Source of the DNA: Arthrobacter jinronghuae | GTDB lineage: Bacteria; Actinomycetota; Actinomycetes; Actinomycetales; Micrococcaceae | Reading direction: 5' to 3' | Length of the DNA: 64,000 nt | Assembly: GCF_025244825.1 (NCBI RefSeq) | Contig: NZ_CP104263.1 | Coordinates: 868,001 to 932,000, forward strand | In this document: positions 9,950 to 17,613 of the stretch, piece by piece | Layout of the letters: each line of letters opens with the position of its first letter | Numbering within the stretch: position 1 is the first letter of the stretch | Program-made: the position numbers and the translations under genes | The notes under the pieces: generated by a model | The model's input: the letters and a program-made list of their open reading frames with translations, nothing else | What the model was told of the DNA's origin: nothing | The model's database searches: none

Positions 9950-11545
9950 CTACTTTTCCCAAGGTGCCCGGACCGGGAAGTACTTTTCCAAAAACTCCGT
10001 CACCCGTTCGGCCCGTTCCGCCGCGGGGACTTCCGGGAAGCTTCCGTCATTGAGGCAGAACATGTCCTTGTGGCGTTTGGCGAGCAGCCGGTCCATCATC
10101 TTCAGACCGGCATAGCTGGTGGTGTCCACGTACCGAACCTTCGCTGTCTCCTGCGTGACCGCCCGGCCGGTGAGCAGCGCGTAGTAGTGGTAGAGCGAGT
10201 TGGTCACGGAGATGTTGTCCTTGGCCCGGAAGGTGCTCGCGGCCGTGGCAGCGAACTCCTCGGGGAATTCCTCCTCCATTTCCAGCAGGACGCTGCGGCG
10301 CAGGGGAGCTGCCGTGTGTTCCAGGTGGCGGGTGGTGACCCGGCCGAAGCGCTCCCAGAGCAGCCGCCGGTTCACCCTTGCAGCATTTTCGAAGCCGCTG
10401 CGCTCGGAATCGTTGGCGCCCAGGCCAATCCGGGTGCTGGCCTCGATGAACTTGGTGATCCCGCCGGGGGAGAAGAACATGTCCGGGGCAACCGGACGGC
10501 CAAAGAACATGTCGTCATTGGAGTACAGGAAGTGCTCCGCCAGTCCCGGGATGTGCTGCAGCTGGGCCTCGACCGCCTGGGAGTTGTGCGTGGGCAGCAC
10601 GGACGGGTCCTTGAAATGCTCCGACGCCGGCACGAAGGTGACGGACGGATGCTCAGCCAGCCAGTCCGGCCGCGGCGAGTCCGAGGCAATGAAGATGCGG
10701 CGGATCCAGGGCGCGAACATGTGCACCGAACGAAGGGCGTATTTCAATTCGTTGATCTGCCGGAACCGGGCCTCGTGGTCATCGCCTTCGCCCACCACGA
10801 CGCCGCTCATCCGGGCGGCACGGGCGGCCTGGAACTCGGGGGAACTGCCGTCCACCCAGGAGAACACCAGATCGATGTCGAACCGGATGTCCGTGGCGTG
10901 GTCCGCGAACATGTTCTCGATGGTCGGCCAAGCCAATCCGTGCTTTTCCACGGTGCCGCGGACCACCTCGCTGGCCGGGAGGGTGCGGCGGGTCAGGGAG
11001 TTCTCCACGGGCAGGGTGATGTTCTCGCCCTCCAGGTCCCATAGTTCAATCTGCACGCCGGCCGAGCTTGAAATCAGCAGGTTGGTGCCGGTAAACGCCC
11101 GCGGACGGTACACCCGGATGATCCGGGCCTTGTCGATGGAGGAGAGGTCGCCGTCTGCGATCAGCAGGGTCCGGCTTTTTTTGGTATCGACGGTCCGGGC
11201 GTAGAACGGTTCGTCGCGGCAGGCCTCGACCATCGCCTTCCGGAGCTGCTGGCGCATCCGGAGGTCGACCGCGATCACCGGCCGCTGGTCATTTCCACGC
11301 ACCAGAAGGTAGGTCACACCGGCGTCGTCGAGTACACGGCGTACGAAGAGCAGGTCCTCGACCATGGCCTCGTGCGGTGTGAGTCCTGTATCCATGAGGG
11401 CCAGGCGGCCCTTGACCAGGGCGACATTGGGTCGTTGTTCCACTCGCTGGAGCACCGCGGGGGAAGCGGCGAGCAGGGTCTCCGGTTCTAGATCCGGTTC
11501 CGGGGCTCCGAAGTAGATATCGTGTTCAGCAGCTGTATCGGTAAT
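9950..11545 (-). CDS. Stealth-family sugar-phosphate transferase, probable ATT start
   Basis: Member of the Stealth family, which transfers hexose-1-phosphate units in cell-surface polysaccharide synthesis. CR1 (IDLVFSWVDGS) lies around residue 223, CR2 (RQINELKYALRSV, APWIRRIFIASD) about 30-60 residues later, then LPTHNSQAVEAQLQ, IPGLAEHFLYSNDDMFFGR and the CR3/CR4 region. The first conventional start is a GTG at 11455 (501 aa) with no ribosome site. A perfect AGGAGG at 11551-11556 sits 5 nt before an in-frame ATT at 11545, with a TAG just upstream, so ATT initiation (531 aa) is proposed. No other capsule genes are adjacent. Confidence 0.8.
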   Translation of the reverse strand: MTDTAAEHDIYFGAPEPDLEPETLLAASPAVLQRVEQRPNVALVKGRLALMDTGLTPHEAMVEDLLFVRRVLDDAGVTYLLVRGNDQRPVIAVDLRMRQQLRKAMVEACRDEPFYARTVDTKKSRTLLIADGDLSSIDKARIIRVYRPRAFTGTNLLISSSAGVQIELWDLEGENITLPVENSLTRRTLPASEVVRGTVEKHGLAWPTIENMFADHATDIRFDIDLVFSWVDGSSPEFQAARAARMSGVVVGEGDDHEARFRQINELKYALRSVHMFAPWIRRIFIASDSPRPDWLAEHPSVTFVPASEHFKDPSVLPTHNSQAVEAQLQHIPGLAEHFLYSNDDMFFGRPVAPDMFFSPGGITKFIEASTRIGLGANDSERSGFENAARVNRRLLWERFGRVTTRHLEHTAAPLRRSVLLEMEEEFPEEFAATAASTFRAKDNISVTNSLYHYYALLTGRAVTQETAKVRYVDTTSYAGLKMMDRLLAKRHKDMFCLNDGSFPEVPAAERAERVTEFLEKYFPVRAPWEK

Positions 11546-11729
11546 AGGAACCTCCTAGGGTGGGTAGGCGCCCACAGTGCAGGCGCTGATGAGTGCTGCG
11601 TTGCACGGGAACTGCTGCCGGGCGTCCGGCGGGTCCTTCAAGATGCGCCGGGGATGCTCCGAACGCTATGTGCTCAACTGCGGGCCGCCAGTAGCATTGT
11701 CTTCGGACACGGACATTCCGGGAGTAGAT

Positions 11730-12425
11730 GTGGGATACCGTAACACCGCCCGTGGCAGCACCGCCCATAAAGCCATGGCCCGTAACATAACCGCCCGTAA
11801 CAGTGGCCTGCTCGCGGCAGCATTGCTCCTCACCAGTATCTCATCCTGTGCTGCTCCGCCGCAGGAGGGCCCGACGTCGTCCGCCCCGGAATGGGCCACC
11901 TATACGACGGCGGATAGCAGTCTCCGCTTCGAGCACCCGTCCGGCTGGGACATCCGGGAGCTTCCGGCTCGCGCCAATGATCCGGCAGGCGGGGTGTCCC
12001 TGGAAGTGGTCGACGACGGCGGCCGCGTGCTTGCCCGGCTGGACACCGGCATCATCACGGACCTGAGCTGCTCCGAACCCGCCGAACCGGCGTCCTACGT
12101 GGAGTATGAGAGCGTGCCGATGCCGGCGCTGGAGTCCAAACAGGGGTCTGACCAGCGTTTTGTTTACCGTTCCCTAGCGCCGTCCGGGGGCCTGGCAGCG
12201 CAGGCGACCTACGCCGTGGTGAGCGGGCAGCAGCAGAGTCCGGAGTGCGGGCTGTTCGATTTCTTCACGCTGACCGAGTCCAGCGGGGGACGGTTCGCAG
12301 GGGAGTATGCGGCCGGTTCCGGGGCATCGCAGGAGGAATACTTTGAAGGTGTTTCCCGGTACCGGGAAACACAGGAATACCGGGACCTTCGGGAGATGCT
12401 GACCTCACTGCGCAACGCGGATTAG
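11730..12425 (+). CDS. Putative lipoprotein, PsbP/LpqN-like size, unknown function
   Basis: About 231 aa from the GTG at 11730, which has GGAG 5 nt upstream; an ATG at 11775 is the alternative and would give a shorter signal peptide. A hydrophobic segment GLLAAALLLTSISSC ends in a lipobox (SSC), so the protein should be lipid-anchored outside the membrane. The mature part starts with a short Pro/Ser linker, then a region (YTTADSSLRFEHPSGWDI) that resembles surface-exposed single-domain lipoproteins. No catalytic motif is recognised. First of a run of exported proteins. Confidence 0.7.
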   Translation: MGYRNTARGSTAHKAMARNITARNSGLLAAALLLTSISSCAAPPQEGPTSSAPEWATYTTADSSLRFEHPSGWDIRELPARANDPAGGVSLEVVDDGGRVLARLDTGIITDLSCSEPAEPASYVEYESVPMPALESKQGSDQRFVYRSLAPSGGLAAQATYAVVSGQQQSPECGLFDFFTLTESSGGRFAGEYAAGSGASQEEYFEGVSRYRETQEYRDLREMLTSLRNAD

Positions 12426-12485
12426 CTGCGGTGTTCACTCGCTCCCGGTTTACTTGCACGTGGCGGTTTACATGCCCGGGCCGGT

Positions 12486-13073
12486 TTACTTGCCCGGGTC
12501 GGCGGAAGCTGCGCGCCGCCGTCGCGACTTGCGTGGCGGCCGGAGCGTGAAACGGGACCAATGCTCGCGCGGCACGAGCTTGTGGAATTCCCTTTTGGCG
12601 GCAAGGTGCTCCCGGGTCTCCGGGCAGAAGGGCAACACCGCCACACGTCGGCGCAGGGATTCGGTGAGGACTTCCTCGATGAGCAGGGCCTGGACTTTGC
12701 TGGGCCGGTAATCCGGATCAACCGTCGTCCGCAGGGCCCAGAGCTCTCCCCGGTGCATTTCATACCGGAGGTAGGCCGCCAGGGTGCCGTCTATGAAAAG
12801 TTCGTACCGGCCGTGCAGGTGGTTGTTGTAAACACTCGTATTGTCCGGTGTCACCCTTTGCGGTTTGAGCGCACGTTCTCGGCCCCGGCTCGCATCACCG
12901 CGTCCTTCCAATGCGGACAGAACGGTGAGGTAGCGTTCCCTGGTTTCACTGTTCGGGCTGCGGGCGAGGTCATCGGCTGCAGAGACAACCCGTTCCTGCA
13001 GATCCGTAGTGGTGAGGGCACCGAGGTTTGGCGTCGGTACGGCCGCAGGGGCGGTAGGGGTCAGGGGGTTCAC
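12486..13073 (-). CDS. GNAT-like (YjdJ-type) protein with degenerate acyl-CoA motif
   Basis: About 195 aa from a GTG at 13073 with GGAG 6 nt upstream (the frame itself stays open to 13157). The C-terminal 100 residues match the short YjdJ-like acetyltransferase pattern: RYELFIDGTLAAYLRYEMH, a Val-Asp-Pro-Asp-Tyr turn, a helix (LLIEEVLTESLRR) and VAVLPFCPETREHLA. The usual acyl-CoA-binding Gly-rich loop after VDP-x-Y is replaced by RPSKVQA, so acetyl-CoA binding is doubtful. The N-terminal 95 residues are Pro/Ala-rich then helical and unrecognised. The C-terminus is very basic (RPPRKSRRRRA). Confidence 0.65.
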   Translation of the reverse strand: MNPLTPTAPAAVPTPNLGALTTTDLQERVVSAADDLARSPNSETRERYLTVLSALEGRGDASRGRERALKPQRVTPDNTSVYNNHLHGRYELFIDGTLAAYLRYEMHRGELWALRTTVDPDYRPSKVQALLIEEVLTESLRRRVAVLPFCPETREHLAAKREFHKLVPREHWSRFTLRPPRKSRRRRAASADPGK

Positions 13074-13276
13074 AGCAGGCTCCGCGGAGGTAGGACCGGG
13101 TGGACAGCTGCTGGACCACGTCCAGACGATACTCCCAAATGCGGAACTTATAAGCAAACTGATTACTTGGAGCCACTCTGGTGCCCTGTGGATAAGTCGT
13201 TAGGCTCTGCAGCGGCCTGATTACTATGGCCGAACCGACTTTGTCTCTCGGCCCACCCAGCGTTGGGGGTTTTCGA

Positions 13277-13945
13277 ATGAGTAGAACTGAAGTGCTCCGT
13301 CCTGCTGTGCGGGTGAAGCTCGCGACCGCCGCGGTTGCGGTCCCGTTGCTGTTCCTGACGGCGTGTTCCGGAGCGGCGGGCGATTCAGGGGATTCCGGAG
13401 CGGGGGAGTCGCCTTCGAGTCCGGCTGCCACAGCTTCCGAAACGCCGACGCCGACCCCCACTCCCAGCGCCAAGTACAAGCCGGCGTCGGCTGAGGGACC
13501 GGCGGAGAACGTTCCGCCGCCGGTGATGCCGGAGGAGGCGAAGGTTGAGTCGAAGGAAGGGCTCGAGGCCTTTGCCCGGTACTGGTATGAAGCCGCCAAC
13601 TACGGGTACGAGACCGGCGACGTTGGGCTGGTTCAGGACATCAGCAGTCCGGACTGCACGACGTGCCTCAACTACTACGAGGTGGTTGACAACGGTTACC
13701 GGGACAACGACTGGATAGCCAACGCGAAGATTACTGTCCAAGGTGCGCATTCCGACTACGTGCTGACTCCGGAAGGACGTTATCAAGCACTGGCACAATT
13801 TCAACAGGAAGCGATGGAGTATCACGGTCCCGAAGGTCTACAGGGCAGCGAGGACGCCGACCTGACACCTTCCGTGCAGCTCTTCGAAGCGACGTGGGTG
13901 GGGGACAACTGGGTGGCCGTGAACATCGTGACCATAAAAGGGTGA
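13277..13945 (+). CDS. DUF6318 family lipoprotein
   Basis: 222 aa. Signal peptide with lipobox (LLFLTAC), a Ser/Thr/Pro-rich linker (ETPTPTPTP), then the DUF6318 domain from about residue 80: LEAFARYWYEAANYGYETGDV and the paired-Cys SSPDCTTC motif. DUF6318 proteins are abundant in Micrococcaceae and of unknown function; they often sit next to PKD-like secreted proteins, as here (the next gene starts 7 bp after this stop). The ATG at 13277 is the only start that places the signal peptide correctly. A decayed copy of part of this domain lies at 14867-14945. Confidence 0.82.
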   Translation: MSRTEVLRPAVRVKLATAAVAVPLLFLTACSGAAGDSGDSGAGESPSSPAATASETPTPTPTPSAKYKPASAEGPAENVPPPVMPEEAKVESKEGLEAFARYWYEAANYGYETGDVGLVQDISSPDCTTCLNYYEVVDNGYRDNDWIANAKITVQGAHSDYVLTPEGRYQALAQFQQEAMEYHGPEGLQGSEDADLTPSVQLFEATWVGDNWVAVNIVTIKG

Positions 13946-13952
13946 GGCCAAG

Positions 13953-14852
13953 ATGACTCTATGGATCTTCCGAATGTTGTCTATCACCGCCATTACTGGC
14001 CTCCTGCTGGTGCTGTCCTCAGTTCACGTAAACGGCATCGAGGGAGGTAGCGGAAAGATTAAAGGTAATGGGACTGTTCAGGGTTCCGTATTCCGGCAGG
14101 ATCCCGTCTCAGGTATGTGGACGCAGATGCCCGTGGGTATCCCTGACGACCCTTCCGGCTATCGTTTTGAGCCGGTCTGTTTTGATGATCTTGCCGGCGA
14201 TGTCTCCTGCCTTGCCGCGAACCAGGCCGCGTGCACCGCTGGGGAAGACGGCCGGCTTGTGTATTGGTTCTCCGGATTGAAAGGAACGGACCCGAGTACT
14301 TGGACAAAGGTCAGCGAAACGCCGTCCTGCATTTATTCGGAAGAGCCGGTGGATGTCGGCGAGCAGATCCAGGCGCAGATCCTCACGGCCTTCCAGGAGC
14401 GGCCGATAGCGGCCGGGAAGCTGGTCCTGCAGCCCAGTCCGCACACCTTGATAGGGATGGAAACCAACGTTTACGTCGAGGCCGCGGAGCAGGTCTTCGA
14501 AATGGTGCTGCTCGAACAGACGGTCCGGATTGTCGCTACCCCCACCGAATTCGAACTGAACTACGGGGACGGCACGGTTTACGGACCCACCAGTGTTCCG
14601 GGAGCCCCGCTGGCCCAGGACCGGTGGGGCGAGCAGACCCAGACCAGCCACAAATACACGGCCAGCGGCGACTACCAAGTGGGTGCCACTGTGCATTTCT
14701 CCGGAACCTATTCCGTGAACGGCGGGCCGATGAGTCCCATCGATGGCCGGGCAGCGGTGTCCTCCGAACCCCAGACCCTGAGCGTCTGGCGGGCGGAAAC
14801 CCGCAGCGTCGCCGACAACTGCCTGGTGAACCCTAGCGGCGTCGGATGTTAG
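13953..14852 (+). CDS. Secreted PKD-like protein, partner of DUF6318 lipoprotein
   Basis: 299 aa with an N-terminal hydrophobic segment (ITAITGLLLVLSSVHVNG) acting as signal peptide or anchor. The centre has conserved Cys pairs (PVCFDD, VSCLAANQAAC). The second half has a PKD-like pattern: ATPTEFELNYGDGT, then HKYTASGDYQVGATVHFSGTY. It ends with a conserved-looking NCLVNPSGVGC. It probably forms an exported pair with the lipoprotein just upstream. Function unknown; cell-wall or surface role inferred from export. Confidence 0.72.
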   Translation: MTLWIFRMLSITAITGLLLVLSSVHVNGIEGGSGKIKGNGTVQGSVFRQDPVSGMWTQMPVGIPDDPSGYRFEPVCFDDLAGDVSCLAANQAACTAGEDGRLVYWFSGLKGTDPSTWTKVSETPSCIYSEEPVDVGEQIQAQILTAFQERPIAAGKLVLQPSPHTLIGMETNVYVEAAEQVFEMVLLEQTVRIVATPTEFELNYGDGTVYGPTSVPGAPLAQDRWGEQTQTSHKYTASGDYQVGATVHFSGTYSVNGGPMSPIDGRAAVSSEPQTLSVWRAETRSVADNCLVNPSGVGC

Positions 14853-14866
14853 CCTGGCGCACAGGC

Positions 14867-14945
14867 TGGTATCAGCCTGCGAACTACGGTTTCAAGCCGG
14901 CGAAGTGGGGCTCGTGGAGCGACAAGCAGCCCGGAGTGTGACAGC
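14867..14945 (+). pseudogene. Remnant of a second DUF6318 domain
   Basis: Codons here read WYQPANYGFKPAKWG..., aligning with WYEAANYGYETGDVG of the intact DUF6318 gene (from 13583). After a 2-nt loss the homology resumes in a shifted frame as SSPEC against SSPDC; the original frame hits a TGA at 14939. The nucleotide match runs without gaps until that deletion. There is no start codon, signal peptide or downstream half. It is a dead fragment of a duplicated gene. Confidence 0.65.
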
Positions 14946-15127
14946 GATCAGCCGGTACCGGCCCGTCAGAGCGGTGCGGCACATAGTCGGGCTCTTCTTG
15001 CCTGTCCATGCCGAGCAGTCTGCCCCGGCGGGCCGCGAATCGCGTGAGCTCCGGGCGCCGGGCCCGGAAATCCTTCGATTTGTCGGAATCCCTACGGTTT
15101 GTGACAATCCCTGCGCCGCGCAGCGCG
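14946..15127. other. Non-coding spacer with reverse-oriented repeat half-units
   Basis: No gene or recognised site is evident in this stretch between the DUF6318 remnant and the repeat array. At about 15077-15115 it contains two diverged half-units in the opposite orientation (TTTGTCGGAATCCC and TTTGTGACAATCCC), so the repeat family is arranged head to head around a GC-rich palindrome near 15110-15125. Confidence 0.55.
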
Positions 15128-15441
15128 GGGATCCGGACAAGGTGCGGGGATTCGGACAAAGCGCAGGGGGATCCGGACAAGGTGCGGGCATTCGGACAAA
15201 GCGCAGGGGGATCCGGACAAGGTGCGGGGATTCGGACAAACCGCAGGGTGATCCGGACAACGTGCGGGGATTCGGACAAACCGCAGGGGGATTCGGACAA
15301 ACCGCAGGGGGGTCCGGACAAGGTGGGGGGATTGGGACATACCGCAGGGGATCCGGACAAGGTGCGGGGATTCGGACAAACCGCAGGGGGATCCGGACGA
15401 GGTGCGGGGATTCGGACAAACCGCAGGGATGATCCGGACAA
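15128..15441. repeat. 40-bp tandem repeat array (about 7.5 units)
   Basis: The 40-bp unit consists of two related 20-bp halves, one with TCCGGACAAGGTGCGGGG and one with TTCGGACAAACCGCAGGGG. Full units start near 15131, 15171, 15211, 15251, 15351 and 15391; the 15291-15350 part is a partial, diverged unit. Because 40 is not a multiple of 3, long open frames occur on both strands and are artefacts. The TC(C/G)GGACAA-type core occurs about 16 times. No spacers like those of CRISPR are present. Role unknown. Confidence 0.9.
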
Positions 15442-15442
15442 G

Positions 15443-15519
15443 GATGGCGAAGTGGAAGTCGTCACCACCGCGACCATGAAGGTACGTGCATGGTGAACCC
15501 AACAGACGACAGCTGCTAG
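15443..15519 (+). pseudogene. Remnant of the C-terminus of a PKD-like secreted protein
   Basis: Just after the repeat array the plus strand reads EVEVVTTATMKVR and then, after a 1-nt frameshift, CMVNPTDDSC followed by TAG (15517-15519). This aligns with the end of the intact PKD-like gene, whose last residues are CLVNPSGVGC. With the DUF6318 remnant upstream it preserves the order of the intact pair at 13277-14852. Homology of the last eleven codons is clear; that of the preceding part is weaker. Confidence 0.5.
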
Positions 15520-16319
15520 ACCGATTCCGGGCGCGGCACCGCAAACAGTGTCCGTGGATCCTGCAACACCGCAGGGTAGGAGAACGCTGCCCGGGATACT
15601 TCCCCGTTCAGCTTTACCTGCCGCACCGCCGTATCGTTCGTGAGCTCCACTGGCCCGGCTCGGCCAAGAAGCAGGCGGGTCCGGTCAGCTGGAGAAAGGA
15701 CAGCCACCTGGTCGCCGTCGTCCATGTCCTCCAGCAACCGCAGCAACTGCCGGCCTTTCTTACCGGTGATGGGGGTGCCCTTGGCGGAAAGCATCGGCAG
15801 CACGATGGCGGCAGCATCGCCGTCGGGGACTGCACGCACCACCCACAGTCCTTCATCCGGGCCAGGGTCAACAGGATCCGGAACGTCGGCAGGGGAGGGC
15901 CAGACATAGGGCAGCCCGGCATCGGTATCCGGAAACAGCGGTCCGTACACGTCCGGAGACTTCTCGATCAGGTTGGAGCGGTGACTGCGGTGCAGCTCTT
16001 CGTTCCCGATCCAGGCGGGAAGGTCGACGTCGGCCTCCGAGGCTTCCGCAGCCTCCGGAGCGAACTCCAGGATCTGTTCCCGGACGGTGTCGGCGTGTCC
16101 GCGGGCAATCCACTCATCCGTCATCGCCAGCCCGTAGGCGGTGAGCGCCGGAACGAAGCCCTTCCACATCAGCAGGGCGGGGTGGCGCTGCCAGCCGTAA
16201 TCGGGAACCACCAGCCCGCGCAATAACTGGAGGGTTTCCACCCGCTGCTTGCCCAGCCGCGCCTGGTCCAGGACGGCGGCGCTGCGGGCGAAGCTCGGAT
16301 ACGGAAGGAAGGTCTGCAC
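15516..16319 (-). CDS. MSMEG_6728-like protein (DNA-glycosylase-related) with C-terminal extension
   Basis: 267 aa from a GTG at 16319. Residues 1-142 follow the pattern MQTFLPYPSF..., LDQARLGKQRVE, YGWQRHPALLMW, RSHRSNLIEK and PLFP...LPYVWP of the actinobacterial MSMEG_6728 family, which resembles pyrimidine-dimer glycosylases. Residues 143-267 are an extra region (WVVRAVPDGDAA..., GRQLLRLLEDMDDGDQVAVLSP) that I do not recognise. DNA-repair activity is an inference from the family. Its end meets the PKD remnant tail to tail. Confidence 0.65.
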   Translation of the reverse strand: MQTFLPYPSFARSAAVLDQARLGKQRVETLQLLRGLVVPDYGWQRHPALLMWKGFVPALTAYGLAMTDEWIARGHADTVREQILEFAPEAAEASEADVDLPAWIGNEELHRSHRSNLIEKSPDVYGPLFPDTDAGLPYVWPSPADVPDPVDPGPDEGLWVVRAVPDGDAAAIVLPMLSAKGTPITGKKGRQLLRLLEDMDDGDQVAVLSPADRTRLLLGRAGPVELTNDTAVRQVKLNGEVSRAAFSYPAVLQDPRTLFAVPRPESV

Positions 16320-16331
16320 GGGCCTAGTCTG

Positions 16332-16889
16332 TCACTGCCCGCCGGCGCCGAGCTGCCGGACCATGATCAGGTCCCGGAAAGTATGGACTCCCACTTGGAA
16401 GGACCGGCGTCCGACGGTGGTGAACCCGGATTTGCGGTAAAAGGACTGGGCCCGCACATTCCGGTTGTTCACTCCCAGCCACATAGACCGGGCACCCGCG
16501 GACTCAGCCACCCTAGCGGCAGCTTCCACCAGCTGCCCGGCAAGACCGCTTCCGTGCGCAGTCGGATGCAGGTAGAACTTGCTCAGCTCGCCTGAGGGCT
16601 GCATCGCCCGCCCCGACTCCAGCGCCTCCACCACATCCGGATCCGACGGCGGCGCCAGCACCAGCAGACAGTAACCGCTTAGCCGGCCCTCCGTCCGGGC
16701 GACCAGCACACGGCAGGTCTCATCGCCGAGATAGCCGGCGAAACGCTCCGCGGAAAGATTCGCCGCGACAAACGCCGCGCTGTCCGCCGGGGTTACCTCA
16801 GGCGGACAGGCCAGCGGAAAGGTGACGGCAGCCAGATCGGCAAGCCCGGGAACATCTTCAAGCGTTGCGGATGAAATGGAAGCTTGCAC
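16332..16889 (-). CDS. GNAT family N-acetyltransferase
   Basis: 185 aa. The core GNAT motifs are intact: LSKFYLHPTAHGSGLAGQLVEAA (beta4 and the acetyl-CoA loop) near residues 103-125, and WLGVNNRNVRAQSFYRKSGF near 138-157. The N-terminal helical part (VTPADSAAFVAANLSAERF) matches the RimI-like group that acetylates small molecules or peptides. The GTG at 16889 is 6 nt after a TATGCT -10 box, indicating a leaderless mRNA. Substrate unknown. Confidence 0.85.
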   Translation of the reverse strand: MQASISSATLEDVPGLADLAAVTFPLACPPEVTPADSAAFVAANLSAERFAGYLGDETCRVLVARTEGRLSGYCLLVLAPPSDPDVVEALESGRAMQPSGELSKFYLHPTAHGSGLAGQLVEAAARVAESAGARSMWLGVNNRNVRAQSFYRKSGFTTVGRRSFQVGVHTFRDLIMVRQLGAGGQ

Positions 16890-16955
16890 CCTTCCAGCAT
16901 AGGCACGGGGAGCGCCGGACCGGCCCGCCCACGTAACCTGGCAGGGTTCCCCGAA

Positions 16956-17591
16956 TCAGTACCTCGCGTACAGCTCGCCCACCTGCAGGGCGGCGTCCAC
17001 GGTGTTGTCCGGACCCGGAAGCGGGCAAGCCCATGCCTCGTCATAGGCGCAGGACGGGTTGTAGAGGAAATTGAAATCCAGGATCAGACTGCCGGGAAGA
17101 TCGCCCGTCCCGAGGTTCGCACCCTTTATGGTGTCCAGCAGGTACCGCCCGCCTCCGTAGCTGCCGCCGTCGACGCCGGACGTCGCATCGCGCACCGGGA
17201 TGAAGATCCCGCCGCCATAGGAGTCCAGATGCCAGACGGCCAGGCTGCCTACGCCGTCGGCGGAGACTGTGCCGAGCCGGGTGAACGGCACCACGCCGTC
17301 CGTCCCCGTAGCGACCTCCATCTTCTCGCCGGCGCCGGCGTCGTCAATTACTGCCTCGAACCGGAACGCCGGATCGTAGCGGGCCGTACGCAGCCCGCGG
17401 AAGCGGCGCCGCGTGTCTTCGGGAAGGGGCGACGCCGGGTGGGTGCCGAAGAGCCGGTCCCGTCCGGTGGCCCACAAAGCATGGGAGTGCGACGCCGCAA
17501 TGCCCTCCGCGGCGCGCCGCACCTGCTCGTAGAGGGCGAACGTATTACGACGCCAATCGGCGGTGGCAAGGGCTGTGACGGGAGATACCAT
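16956..17591 (-). CDS. DUF1684 family protein
   Basis: 211 aa cytosolic protein. Diagnostic features are the HPASPLPED start region, FIPVRDATSG-x-x-x-GSYGGGRYL near residue 140, and DFNFLYNPSCAYDEAWACPLPGPDN near 170-195, with the conserved Cys-Ala-Tyr and Cys-Pro-Leu. DUF1684 proteins are of unknown activity. The ATG at 17591 lies 6 nt after a TACGCT box and only 22 bp from the divergent TSUP start. The frame extends further upstream only as an antisense artefact of the TSUP gene. Confidence 0.87.
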   Translation of the reverse strand: MVSPVTALATADWRRNTFALYEQVRRAAEGIAASHSHALWATGRDRLFGTHPASPLPEDTRRRFRGLRTARYDPAFRFEAVIDDAGAGEKMEVATGTDGVVPFTRLGTVSADGVGSLAVWHLDSYGGGIFIPVRDATSGVDGGSYGGGRYLLDTIKGANLGTGDLPGSLILDFNFLYNPSCAYDEAWACPLPGPDNTVDAALQVGELYARY

Positions 17592-17613
17592 TCGTCCAGC
17601 GTAGTGTGTTCGA
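17592..17613. promoter_or_regulatory. Overlapping divergent leaderless promoters
   Basis: This 22-bp gap holds both start regions. On the minus strand TACGCT (17603-17598) is 6 nt before the ATG at 17591. On the plus strand TAGTGT (17602-17607) is 6 nt before the GTG at 17614. The two -10 boxes share positions 17602-17603, so the -35 region of each promoter lies inside the coding sequence of the other gene. Confidence 0.6.

Noticed and set aside
15128..15441. CRISPR array
   Set aside because: The repeats are contiguous with no unique spacers and there are no cas genes in the window.
14884..15477. Long open frames of 160-200 codons on both strands across 14.9-15.5 kb
   Set aside because: They are generated by the 40-bp repeat, whose length is not a multiple of 3 and which lacks stop codons in several frames. 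The translations are repeats of the same short peptides in shifting frames, with no ribosome site or family match.
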